Source of the DNA: Citreicoccus inhibens
GTDB taxonomy: Bacteria > Myxococcota > Myxococcia > Myxococcales > Myxococcaceae
DNA length: 64,000 nucleotides
Assembly (NCBI RefSeq): GCF_019039035.1
Contig: NZ_JAHNZT010000001.1
Coordinates: 398,049-462,048 of the forward strand
Reading direction: 5' to 3'
A model generated the notes under the pieces. That model was given only the letters and a program-made list of their open reading frames with translations. It ran no database searches and had not been told where the DNA came from. A program made the translations under genes and the position numbers. Of this stretch, positions 34,304-42,056 are shown in pieces. Within the stretch, counting starts at the first letter, position 1; every line of letters starts with the position of its first letter.

Positions 34304-34465
34304 ATGAAGTCCTCGACAGTGCAAAGCCCGATGAACCCCATCTATCCACCGAACGCTGACAGTGGCATTGGCGCGCAGCGACTGCGGCGCTCGCGGCAGT
34401 TCGTCGCTCCCCATGGTCGTGGCTGGGATTCCGTCCTCCCGCCCAACCTTCCGCCCGGTTCCTGA
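34304..34465 (+). CDS. Small ORF with a strong ribosome binding site
   Basis: The ORF encodes 53 residues from ATG 34304, with AAAGGAG ending 9 bases upstream. The peptide has a polar N-terminus (MKSSTVQSPMNPIYPPN), a basic centre (AQRLRRSRQFVAPHGRG) and a Pro/Gly/Asn-rich end (WDSVLPPNLPPGS). It has no signal peptide or membrane helix and no family I recognise. It sits alone between two strong hairpins (34219-34252 and 34503-34536), so it would be an independent unit. The good Shine-Dalgarno spacing and the isolated unit argue for a real small protein; the frame extends upstream in the ORF, so coding status is not certain. Confidence 0.45.
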   Translation: MKSSTVQSPMNPIYPPNADSGIGAQRLRRSRQFVAPHGRGWDSVLPPNLPPGS

Positions 34466-34502
34466 CGCCTCACGCCCCGTCGAGTGACGGGCGTGCTTCG
34501 CC

Positions 34503-34536
34503 AGAGGCCGGGCTCCCCCGCGGAGACCCGGCCTCT
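34503..34536. terminator. Terminator-like hairpin before tRNA-Pro
   Basis: AGAGGCCGGG (34503-34512) pairs with CCCGGCCTCT (34527-34536) over 10 bp with a 14-base loop. It lies between the small ORF and the tRNA, followed by CTCGTTCC. It most likely ends transcription from the small ORF; the tRNA would then have its own promoter in the 41 bases before 34578. Confidence 0.5.
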
Positions 34537-34577
34537 CTCGTTCCAGGGTCTCCCACCTCCTCCGAGCAGTTTTCCAC

Positions 34578-34652
34578 CTGGGTGTAGCTCAGCTTGGCTA
34601 GAGCGCACGGTTCGGATCCGTGAGGGCGCAGGTTCGATTCCTGCCACCCAGA
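34578..34652 (+). tRNA. tRNA-Pro (anticodon CGG)
   Basis: All arms fold. The acceptor CTGGGTG (34578-34584) pairs with CACCCAG (34645-34651), with discriminator A34652. The D arm is GCTC/GAGC, the anticodon stem CACGG/CCGTG and the T arm GCAGG, loop TTCGATT, CCTGC. The anticodon loop TTCGGAT (34611-34617) gives CGG at 34613-34615. The C1-G72 pair and A73 are hallmarks of bacterial tRNA-Pro. The base after the anticodon is A (34616), while tRNA-Pro normally has G37, which is methylated by TrmD. The CCA end is not encoded (CTC follows). The HNH gene starts 47 bases after the tRNA. Confidence 0.9.
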
Positions 34653-34698
34653 CTCCGGCGCATGCGGACGCAATCCCTTGCGCCAAGGACGTCGTGCC

Positions 34699-35244
34699 AT
34701 GGAGACCTTGGTCCTCAGTTCATCCTACGAGCCGGTTGCCCGAGTCCCCTGGCAACGCGCGGTGATGCTCCTCTTCCAGGGGAAGGTCGAAGTGGTCGAG
34801 GAGTACGAGGACCGCGTCGTCCGCTCGGTGACCGTGGCCATCCGGATGCCGTCCGTCATCCGCTTCGTGCGCGGCCTGCGTCGAGGCCCCCGAGGCATCA
34901 AGTTCAGCCGCGAGAACGTCTACATGCGCGATGGCTGCAAGTGCCAGTACTGCGGCCGGCATGTCTCCCGCGCCGAGGCCACGTATGACCATGTGGTCCC
35001 TCGAGCCCAGGGCGGGCGCACGAATTGGGAGAACATCGTCATCGCGTGTGTGCGTTGCAACCAACGCAAGGGGAACCGGACGCCCACGCAGGCGGCCATG
35101 GCGCTGCGGACGGTGCCCGGCAAGCCGCGCAAGCTGCCGGACTCGGTGCACCTGACATTCCTCTATGAGAAGGGCGTGCCCGTCTCGTGGCGCAAGTTCC
35201 TCCGGGACATCGAGTACTGGCACGTCGAGCTGCTGGCGGACTGA
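34699..35244 (+). CDS. HNH endonuclease family protein
   Basis: The protein has 181 residues, starting at ATG 34699. Residues about 70-130 form the HNH module: KFSRENVYMRDGCKCQYCGRHVSRAEATYDHVVPRAQGG, then NWENIVIACVRCNQRKGNRTP (quoted in part). The two Cys pairs (C-x2-C in CQYC and CVRC) bind a structural zinc, and YDHVVP holds the catalytic His. The N-terminal part (VLSSSYEPVARVPWQRAVMLLFQGKVEVVEEY) and the C-terminal tail are the usual extensions of this widely distributed single-HNH family of unknown biological target. It is not next to restriction or phage genes, so a housekeeping DNA or RNA role is likely. It lies close after tRNA-Pro on the same strand. Confidence 0.88.
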   Translation: METLVLSSSYEPVARVPWQRAVMLLFQGKVEVVEEYEDRVVRSVTVAIRMPSVIRFVRGLRRGPRGIKFSRENVYMRDGCKCQYCGRHVSRAEATYDHVVPRAQGGRTNWENIVIACVRCNQRKGNRTPTQAAMALRTVPGKPRKLPDSVHLTFLYEKGVPVSWRKFLRDIEYWHVELLAD

Positions 35245-35379
35245 CGTCGCGCGGGACACGCAAGGTGTTCCACGCGACGTCTGCCCCATCCCTCGAAGCG
35301 GAATGGTTCGCGTGCAGGGAGTCCTTAGCGTCTGGCGAGCCGGGCCCCGCGGGGTTCGGCGCAGAGAAAGGCCTCAAGC

Positions 35380-35979
35380 ATGCCGCTGTTCCGCACCCGT
35401 CCTCGCGCCCTCGCGGGCTTCCTCTTCCTCGCCACCCTCGTCCCGCTGGGCGTGGGGTGTGGCTCGTCGGACTCCGGCTCCGACCCGGCCACGCATCCTC
35501 AAGACGTCCCCCTTCCGACCGACGCGGAGCGAGAGCGCATCGAGAAGGGCCTCACCGTGGCGCCGGTCGCCATCAATCTGACCGGTCTGGACCGCGACCT
35601 GGTGGGCCTGGGCAGCTACATCGTCAACGCCCAGGGGGGCTGCAATGACTGCCATACCAATCCGCCCTACACGACCGGCGGCGATCCCTTCAAAGGACAG
35701 CCCACGCAAATCAACACCGCGAGCTACCTCGCGGGCGGCATGGTCTTCCCGGGGGGCGTCACGTCCACCAACATCACGCCGGACACCATGGGGATGCCGG
35801 CGGGGCTCACCGTCGATGAGTTCCTGGGCGTCCTGCGCACCGGCAAGGCAGACGGCAACCTGCTGCAAGTGATGCCCTGGCCCATCTACTCCAACATGAG
35901 CGAGCGGGACATGCGCGCCATCTACGAGTACCTGCGCTCCATTCCTCACGCCGAGCCGGGCTCCAGCACCATGCCCTGA
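35380..35979 (+). CDS. Mono-haem cytochrome c lipoprotein
   Basis: The protein has 199 residues. The signal ends in the lipobox LGVGC (C27), so the mature protein is lipid-anchored outside the cytoplasm. A Ser/Asp-rich linker follows. C88-N-D-C91-H92 is a CxxCH haem c site, and an axial Met candidate lies in the later region (VMPWPIYSNMSERDM). A short helix pair (DEFLGVLRTGKADGN, RDMRAIYEYLRSIPHAE) ends the domain. It is of the length of small electron-transfer cytochromes and has no oxidase partner in the window. It starts 135 bases after the HNH gene. The redox partner cannot be predicted. Confidence 0.88.
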   Translation: MPLFRTRPRALAGFLFLATLVPLGVGCGSSDSGSDPATHPQDVPLPTDAERERIEKGLTVAPVAINLTGLDRDLVGLGSYIVNAQGGCNDCHTNPPYTTGGDPFKGQPTQINTASYLAGGMVFPGGVTSTNITPDTMGMPAGLTVDEFLGVLRTGKADGNLLQVMPWPIYSNMSERDMRAIYEYLRSIPHAEPGSSTMP

Positions 35980-36092
35980 CGCGCACCCGCCTCGTCGACC
36001 GGTCCTGGCAACGCTGTTCTCGGGATTGCCAGCTCACCGCCACGGTTCAGTGGGGGTAGAGTATCGCGGCGCTTGGGGGCGCCCTGACCGAC

Positions 36093-38915
36093 ATGGCGAC
36101 GAGGAAGAGCGAGGACCAGGAGAGACTCATCGACCGCGACCTCACCGCGCAGGCGCGCGACGGCAAGCTGCCGGCCGCGCACGGCGTGGATGCGGCCGTG
36201 ACGGAAGTGCTCGCCCTGCTCACCCGGGGCGGCAAGCATCCCCTGCTCGCGGGAGAGGCAGGGGTCGGCAAGAGCGCGCTCGTGCAGGAGGTCGCCCGGC
36301 GCATCGCCGAGGGCCGCGTGGACGCCGAGCTGACCCAGGCGCGGCTGGTGGAGGTCTCCGTCGCCAACATCCTGGCGCGGAGCACCCAGCGCCAGGCGGC
36401 CGAGAGCTTCGAGGAGCTGCTGTCGCACCTGGGCCGGCACCCCTGCCCCATCGTCTACATCCGCGACCTGCCCGCCGCCTTGGGGGGCCCCCTGGCCCCC
36501 GTCGCGGTCCGCGCCCTGCGCACCGGCGGGCTGCGCTTCATCTTCGAGACCGAGCCCAAGCGCGTCCAGGAGCTGCTGCGCGCCGACGAGGCCCTGGCCG
36601 AGCGCCTCCACCTGTTGCCCATGCACGAGCCGCCGCTCGAGAAGGCGCGGTGGGTGGTGGGGCGCGTGGCGGAGGAGCTGGAGAAAGAGCTGCGGCTGCC
36701 CATCGACCCCGCCGCGTGTGACATGGCGCTGCGGCTGTCCGCCAAGTTCCTGCTGGCCCAGCGCATGCCGCGCAAGGCCATCGAGCTGCTCAAGGAGACC
36801 GCCGCGGAGGCAGCCGGCGCCGCGCGCGATCACGTCGGGCCCGAGGACGTGCTCACGCGGTTCTGCGCCGCCACGCGCCTGCCTCGCTTCGTGGTGGATG
36901 ACGCCCTGCCGCTGGACCTGGAGGAGACCGAGCGCTTCTTCGGGGAGCGGCTGCTCGGCCAGACCGACGCGGTGGGCGCGGTGCTGCGCTCGGTGGCGTT
37001 GCTCAAGGCGGGACTCAACGACCCGCGCCGCCCACTGGGCGTGTTCCTGTTCGCGGGCCCCACGGGCGTGGGGAAGACGCAGTTGGCCAAGCTGCTCGCC
37101 GAGTACCTCTTCGGCTCGGCGGACCGCCTCGTGCGGCTCAACATGGCGGACTACCCCAACGACGGCGACGAGAGCGTTCCCTTCGGCGCGGCGTGGGCCC
37201 CCGCGCTGGAGACGCGGCGCGGAGAGCTCTCCGCGCTGCTCGACGGCAAGGTGTTCTCCGTGCTGCTGCTCGATGAGTTCGAGAAGGCCGCGCGCAGCGT
37301 GCACGACCGCTTCCTCCAGCTCTTCGACGAGGGCACCTTCGTCAACGGCGCGGGCGAGACGGTGTCATGCAACAACACGCTCATCGTGGCCACGTCCAAC
37401 GTGGGCGCGGAGGTCTACCGAGAGCCCGGCCTCGGGTTCTCCAGCCCCAAGCGCGCCGAGGAGCAGGTCCACGAGGTGGACCGGCGCATCGCCGAGGCGT
37501 TCCGTCCCGAGTTCCTCAACCGCTTCGACGCCCTCTGCCACTTCCGGCCGCTCTCCAAGGTGGACATCCGGAAGATTGCCCAGCGCGAGGTGGGGCGCGT
37601 GCTGGAGCGCGAGGGCATCCGCGCCCGGGCCTTGGACGTCGAGGTGACACCCGAGGTCGTCGACTTGCTGGTGGAGCGCGGCTACTCGCCGCAGTTCGGC
37701 GCTCGCTACCTGCAGCGCGAGATTGAGAAGACGCTCACCGCCGCGCTCGCGGTGGAAATCGCCCGTCGGCCCCTGCCGCCCGGGACCCCCGTGCGCGTGG
37801 AGGCGCGGGTCCAGGGCAAGGTGGTCGCGGTGGCGGAGCCCATCCCCGCGCCCCGCGAGGTGACGGCACAGTTGCTGCTGCCCACCGCCAAGGCCGCGGC
37901 GGTCAAGCGCCGGCTGGACCGCAAGTCCGTGCTCAGCGAGATGGACCGGATGGTGGGCCGAGCACGCGAGCTGGCGACGTCCTCGGGGCGACCGGAGCTG
38001 GAGGTTCGTCGCACGGCGCTCCTCGCGGAGACGCAGGCCCCGGACCTCTGGGACGACCCCACGCACGCGGCCGAGGTCATCCGAGCGTTCCGCGCGGTGG
38101 AGGCGCAGATCAACGAGTTGGAGCGCCTGGAGGCCGCGTGCCTCTTCGCGCGGCGGCTGGTGCGCGAGGCGAAGAACGAGGTGCAGCTCGCCTCGGCCGC
38201 GAAGCAGGTGGAGGACGTGGCGCGCGAGGTCCAGATGGCCGAGGCCATGCACGCCTCCGGCGCCACCGCGCGCGACAACGAGGCCCTGGTGGACATCTGC
38301 GCCAGCGACTCGGCGGAGGCCCAAGAGCTGTGGGTGCAGGAGCTGGCCAGCATGTACCTGGGCTGGGCCCAGCGCCGCGGCTACGAGGCCATGGCGGTGG
38401 CCGAGGCCGAAGCCCCCGCGCGCGTGGTGGTGCGCATCGCCGGCCCAGGAGCGTTCGGGTTCCTGTCCGGCGAGGCCGGCATGCACCGGCGCATCGAGGA
38501 GGAGAAGCGGCAGCGCGCCTATGTCCGCGTGCACCGGGGCGGCCCGTTGGAGGAGGAGGAAGAGGAGCTGCTGGACTTGGGAGGGCGCCCCATCAAGAGC
38601 CACGAAGGGGCCTATCTCCAGCGCGTGCGCACCGAAGTGACCGCCCGCGACGAGTCCACCGGCCGGGTCATCACGCTGGCGGGCTCCAGCGAGTTGGACG
38701 AGCTGAAGGGCATCGCGGCCCGCGTCGTCTCGGGACAGGGAGGCAGCACCGAAGAAGCGCGGCGCTACTACCTGGGCCGAGGGGCGAGGGTGGAGGACCC
38801 GCGCACGGGCGCCGGCACGCCGCGGGTGAAGGATGTCCTGCGCGGTGAGCTGGATGTGTTCATCGCGGCATGGATCTCCCGCCCTCCCGCCGAGCCGCCC
38901 GCCACCGGGAGCTGA
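36093..38915 (+). CDS. ClpB-type double AAA+ ATPase fused to an RF2-like domain
   Basis: The protein has 940 residues. The Clp N-domain is missing. The first AAA+ module has Walker A GEAGVGKS (54-61), but its Walker B site reads IVYIRDLP and is degraded. The second has GPTGVGKT (~322), Walker B LLLDEFEKA (D394/E395), a sensor ATSN and the D2-small ClpB-like region ending LTAALAVEIARRPL. From about 608 the sequence follows release factor 2: QAPDLWDDPTHAAEV, LWVQELASMYLGWAQRRGY, GAFGFLSGEAGMHRRI and RRYYLGRGARVEDPRTGAG...VLRGELDVFIAAW. The SPF codon-reading motif is replaced by EEEKRQ and the GGQ hydrolysis motif is absent. It should bind ribosomes without releasing peptides while the ATPase remodels something there. 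That role is inference; the two domain assignments are strong. Confidence 0.82.
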   Translation: MATRKSEDQERLIDRDLTAQARDGKLPAAHGVDAAVTEVLALLTRGGKHPLLAGEAGVGKSALVQEVARRIAEGRVDAELTQARLVEVSVANILARSTQRQAAESFEELLSHLGRHPCPIVYIRDLPAALGGPLAPVAVRALRTGGLRFIFETEPKRVQELLRADEALAERLHLLPMHEPPLEKARWVVGRVAEELEKELRLPIDPAACDMALRLSAKFLLAQRMPRKAIELLKETAAEAAGAARDHVGPEDVLTRFCAATRLPRFVVDDALPLDLEETERFFGERLLGQTDAVGAVLRSVALLKAGLNDPRRPLGVFLFAGPTGVGKTQLAKLLAEYLFGSADRLVRLNMADYPNDGDESVPFGAAWAPALETRRGELSALLDGKVFSVLLLDEFEKAARSVHDRFLQLFDEGTFVNGAGETVSCNNTLIVATSNVGAEVYREPGLGFSSPKRAEEQVHEVDRRIAEAFRPEFLNRFDALCHFRPLSKVDIRKIAQREVGRVLEREGIRARALDVEVTPEVVDLLVERGYSPQFGARYLQREIEKTLTAALAVEIARRPLPPGTPVRVEARVQGKVVAVAEPIPAPREVTAQLLLPTAKAAAVKRRLDRKSVLSEMDRMVGRARELATSSGRPELEVRRTALLAETQAPDLWDDPTHAAEVIRAFRAVEAQINELERLEAACLFARRLVREAKNEVQLASAAKQVEDVAREVQMAEAMHASGATARDNEALVDICASDSAEAQELWVQELASMYLGWAQRRGYEAMAVAEAEAPARVVVRIAGPGAFGFLSGEAGMHRRIEEEKRQRAYVRVHRGGPLEEEEEELLDLGGRPIKSHEGAYLQRVRTEVTARDESTGRVITLAGSSELDELKGIAARVVSGQGGSTEEARRYYLGRGARVEDPRTGAGTPRVKDVLRGELDVFIAAWISRPPAEPPATGS

Positions 38916-38931
38916 CGGCCACAGCGCGCGC

Positions 38932-39735
38932 TCAGGGCAGCAGCCCCTGGGCGAGCCCCAGCCGCATCACCTCCGCCAGCAAGTCCAGGCCCTGCGCCGT
39001 GTTGACGCGAGCGTGCGAGGTACCGCCGCTCATCACCTGCACCGAGCCGCCCATCACGAACGGCACGGGGCGCTTGCCCAGCCGCATGAGGCGCTCGTCG
39101 TGGAACGCCCGCGGCGCGCGCTCTCGCAACAGCCGCGCGAGCATCACCATGTTCGCGGTGCGCACCGGCTGGAGCGCGGGGCCCAGGCACGAGAAGTCCA
39201 GGGCGTGCTCACGCAACACCGCGCCCTGGCCATCCCGAGAGAAGACGAAGATGACCTGCGATGTGTCCTCCCCCGTCGAGCGGACCTGCGTCTGCGCGGT
39301 CCGCGTCATCTTCAAGCCACCCGTGACGAGCGCCGTGCCAAGCGCGAGCCGCCGCGACTTCTCCGTGTGCTCGCTCTGCGTCCGCACCAGGCTGAGCCCC
39401 CGGAAGATGGCGACCACGTCCTCCCACGCCATCTCCAGCGGAGGCCCCGACCGAGGCGAGAACGTCACCGAGGTGTCCGCGAAGGTCACGGTGCGCACCA
39501 GCGTGCGCCCCTCCTCGACCGTGTGCTCGTCAACAGCCAGGGCCGCGAGCCCCGCCCCGCGCAGCTTCGCCACCAGCGCATCCGCGACGTCGGGGGCGAG
39601 ACGGGCCAGCAGGGCGGGCGGCTCGGGAGCCAGTCGCATCCGGGCTTCGGCCGGCGCCATCCCCGCAGAGGAGGCGAGCAGTGCCTCGGCGGAAGAGACA
39701 TCACTCACGGGACGGACGAGCGCGACAATCTTCAT
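38932..39735 (-). CDS. Hypothetical cytoplasmic protein
   Basis: The protein has 267 residues from the ATG at 39735, with no signal peptide, membrane helix or recognised motif. The N-terminus MKIVALVRPVSDVSSAEALLAS resembles the start of a small alpha/beta fold. The middle has strands (LVRTVTFADTSVTFSPRSG, MAWEDVVAIFRGLSLV), and the rest alternates helices and strands. It ends 17 bases after the AAA-RF2 gene on the other strand (convergent), and its start is 76 bases from the end of the M56-transglycosylase gene on the same strand. Nothing in it allows a functional call. Confidence 0.6.
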   Translation of the reverse strand: MKIVALVRPVSDVSSAEALLASSAGMAPAEARMRLAPEPPALLARLAPDVADALVAKLRGAGLAALAVDEHTVEEGRTLVRTVTFADTSVTFSPRSGPPLEMAWEDVVAIFRGLSLVRTQSEHTEKSRRLALGTALVTGGLKMTRTAQTQVRSTGEDTSQVIFVFSRDGQGAVLREHALDFSCLGPALQPVRTANMVMLARLLRERAPRAFHDERLMRLGKRPVPFVMGGSVQVMSGGTSHARVNTAQGLDLLAEVMRLGLAQGLLP

Positions 39736-39811
39736 GGCATCCCACCCCTTCGTGCGACAGCGCCCGCATTCTCGCTGAAAACACGGGCGCTCGCGCGAGC
39801 CCCGCTCCGGC

Positions 39812-41413
39812 TCAATCCAACAGGTGGGGATTGCGCAGGATGAGCAGCCCCGCCTGCACGGTGCTCACGTAGTCGTTGAGCTGCCCGGTGCGCGCCAACT
39901 CGCTCGCGTCACGCGTCCCGGACGAAGCCAGCACGCCATCCACCAGCGCCTCGCCCTGGTTGTAGGCCGCCAGGGCCAGCCGCCAGTCGCCATACCGCGC
40001 ATGCAGGCTGGAGAAGAGGGCCGCCGCGGCCTCCGTCTCGCGCTCCACGTCCAGCCGCTCGTCCTTCGTCGCGTCCACCGTGAGGCCGTAGTGGCGCGCG
40101 GTCTCGGCGATGAACATCCACACTCCCGCCCCGCGCGGTCCGCGGGCCATGGACGGCTCACGCGACGTCTCGGGCAGATTGCTCACCGCGGACTCGACCA
40201 TCGCCACCGCCACGAGCCCCTCGGGCAGCGAGTGCTGGCGCAGCGTGCGGGTGAGCGTCTCGCGGCGCGGGCCCAGGTTGGTCAGCGCCTTGCGCATGAA
40301 GTCGCGGCCCTTGGGCACCGTCACGAAGGCATTGAGCTTCTCGAGGACCTGCTCATCCACCACCACCGGCAGGTCTCCCTCTCGCGCCGAGGACTTCGCG
40401 AGCGCGCGGGCCTCTTCCAGGTTCAGGGCTCGGCCACGCGAGGCACTCTGCGCCCACAGCGCCAGCGGCGTGAGCACCAGGGCCACGCTCGCGACGAGCG
40501 CGGTGGCGCGGAAGGGACGAACGGGACGCGACTGGAACAACATGTGAATCCTCCTGACGGTGGGGTGAGACATTCCGGTGACACCCGCGGCGAGCGGGCG
40601 CCCGTGAGGGATGCGAAGCGAGGCCTGCAACAGGCACTCGGCATAGGGGCCGGGTTGCGCCTTGCCTGTCGCCACGAGCGCCTCGTCACAGGCCATTTCC
40701 TGTAGCGAGGCCAACCAACGACTCGCGGCGGCCATCGCGGGGTTCCAAAAGAAGACGCTGTCGAGCACGACGCGGGCATAGGCAAACACCGTGTCGCGCT
40801 GCCGATGGTGTTGCAGCTCGTGCAGCACCGTCATCCGGAGAGACTCCGGCTCGGCCAGCAGGCCCCCGGGCACCACCACCCAGGCCCCGCGAAAGGGAAA
40901 CCAGACGGAGTAGGCGGAGCCATCCGCGTCGTCCACCGCGATGGCCACGCGGCCCACCTTGCGCGCGAGCGGCAGGGCCTCCAATCGCCGCAACAGCCGC
41001 CGCTGCTGCCCGAGGCGCCAGACCAGACACCCCACCGCGCCAATCCCTACCGCGAGCCCCGCCACCACGCCCCAGGGGAGCACCGGCGCGGAGCCTCGCG
41101 CGTGAGTCGTGCGGCTTCCTCCCACGGCCTCGCGCGAGGGCTCCGGCAACCTGCCGGTGTGCCGCACCACGGACCGCTCGAAGGAGAACAACGGCCCCAC
41201 GGGCACAAACCCGCGCAAGGCCAGACACGCCAGCGGCAACCCCACGGCCACCGCCAAGGTCAGCCGCCCCGCGCGCAACGCCTGCCGCGAGGAGAGCGGC
41301 AACCGGCCCCGCTCGCTCCACCACAGTCCCGCGCGCAGCAGCCCCAGCCCCAACGTGACGAGCAGCGCCACGATGACGTAGGTCGCGAACAGCTCCTGGA
41401 GCAGCGCGCTCAC
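39812..41413 (-). CDS. BlaR1-like M56 metallopeptidase fused to a lytic transglycosylase domain
   Basis: The protein has 533 residues. Residues about 1-140 have several membrane helices with an exported loop. The M56 zinc site is H198-E-L-Q-H202 (VLHELQHHRQRD), with E239-M-A-C-D243-E244 as the second site. Another membrane helix lies near 301-322. Residues about 385-533 resemble the MltD/SLT lytic transglycosylase fold: EGLVAVAMVESAV (catalytic-type Glu407), GAGVWMFIAETARHYGL, DERLDVERETEAAAALFSSLHARYGDWRLALAAYNQGE (quoted in part). BlaR1 itself carries a penicillin-binding domain there instead. The gene overlaps the BlaI-like repressor by 4 bases. A wall-sensing signal protease that cuts or senses peptidoglycan is a reasonable reading. 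Confidence 0.8.
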   Translation of the reverse strand: MSALLQELFATYVIVALLVTLGLGLLRAGLWWSERGRLPLSSRQALRAGRLTLAVAVGLPLACLALRGFVPVGPLFSFERSVVRHTGRLPEPSREAVGGSRTTHARGSAPVLPWGVVAGLAVGIGAVGCLVWRLGQQRRLLRRLEALPLARKVGRVAIAVDDADGSAYSVWFPFRGAWVVVPGGLLAEPESLRMTVLHELQHHRQRDTVFAYARVVLDSVFFWNPAMAAASRWLASLQEMACDEALVATGKAQPGPYAECLLQASLRIPHGRPLAAGVTGMSHPTVRRIHMLFQSRPVRPFRATALVASVALVLTPLALWAQSASRGRALNLEEARALAKSSAREGDLPVVVDEQVLEKLNAFVTVPKGRDFMRKALTNLGPRRETLTRTLRQHSLPEGLVAVAMVESAVSNLPETSREPSMARGPRGAGVWMFIAETARHYGLTVDATKDERLDVERETEAAAALFSSLHARYGDWRLALAAYNQGEALVDGVLASSGTRDASELARTGQLNDYVSTVQAGLLILRNPHLLD

Positions 41414-41808
41414 GACTTCGTCCCCTTGCGCCCGAGCAGCTTGCGCAGTTGCTCCACCTCCTCGGCGGACATCGGCAGGGCTTCCACCAACCGCGCCACG
41501 AGCGCGGAGGCCGTGCCGTCAAACAGCGTGTCCACCAGGTGGCGCACGCTGTGCGCCTCGTAGGCCTCCCGAGGCAGCCGCGCCGAGTACAGGTGGCCAC
41601 GCCCCTCCTTGCGGCTGCGCACCACCTCCTTCTGCTCCAGGATGCGCAGGACCGTGGAGACCGACGTGTACGCCAGCTTGCGCTCTGGAGGCAGCGCCGC
41701 CAGGACGTCCGCGACGCTCACCTCGCCCAACCTCCAGACGATGTGCATCAGCTCCAGCTCCACGGGCGTGAGCTGCCGCGACTCCTCGGCGGGCAATGAC
41801 TTGGACAC
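41410..41808 (-). CDS. blaI: BlaI/MecI-family transcriptional repressor
   Basis: The protein has 132 residues. The winged helix covers LTPVELELMHIVWRLGEVSVADVLAALPPERKLAYTSVSTVLRILEQKEVVRSRKEGRGHLYSA (quoted in part); TSVSTVLRILEQKEVV is the family recognition-helix phrase. The C-terminal helix (HLVDTLFDGTASALVARLVEALPMSAEEVEQLRKLL) makes the dimer. In the family the repressor is cleaved by a partner M56 sensor. Its stop overlaps the partner start by 4 bases (ATGA), so both form one operon. Two operator copies lie 25-63 bases upstream (41833-41871), which predicts autorepression. No beta-lactamase gene is nearby, so the physiological inducer is open. Confidence 0.93.
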   Translation of the reverse strand: MSKSLPAEESRQLTPVELELMHIVWRLGEVSVADVLAALPPERKLAYTSVSTVLRILEQKEVVRSRKEGRGHLYSARLPREAYEAHSVRHLVDTLFDGTASALVARLVEALPMSAEEVEQLRKLLGRKGTKS

Positions 41809-41832
41809 GGGTGACGCCTCCTGACCGCGAAC

Positions 41833-41848
41833 AACTAAGGGCTTAGTT
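41833..41848. promoter_or_regulatory. BlaI operator, proximal copy
   Basis: AACTAAG (41833-41839), two centre bases, and CTTAGTT (41842-41848) form a perfect 7+7 palindrome, 24 bases upstream of the blaI start codon at 41808. A near-identical copy follows 23 bases upstream. Two dyads before a BlaI-type gene are the expected autorepressor operators. Confidence 0.72.
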
Positions 41849-41855
41849 TCGAAAC

Positions 41856-41871
41856 AACTAAACCCTTAGTT
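41856..41871. promoter_or_regulatory. BlaI operator, distal copy
   Basis: AACTAAA (41856-41862), two centre bases and CTTAGTT (41865-41871) form a palindrome with one mismatch. Its centre is 23 bases from that of the proximal copy, about two helical turns, which would let two repressor dimers bind on one face of the DNA. Confidence 0.7.
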
Positions 41872-42056
41872 GAACCACGTCAAGTCGCCCACTCGCGCCA
41901 GGCCCAGCGCGCGCGTCACGGCCCGGGAGGGGCTGTAGGCCTTCGCCGCACCCACCTCAGGCAGATGGGCGTGGGGGTGGAGGGCCGCTCGGTGGACGTG
42001 CCAGGGGGTGAACTTTCCCACGCACCCCACGGGCCGAGTCCTTAGACTGCCCCCAC

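Noticed and set aside
38736-38750. SGQGG in the RF2-like domain as a catalytic GGQ
   Set aside because: It lies in the wrong place and order relative to the RF2 alignment (GGQ should precede the basic loop before the last third), and flanking residues do not match.
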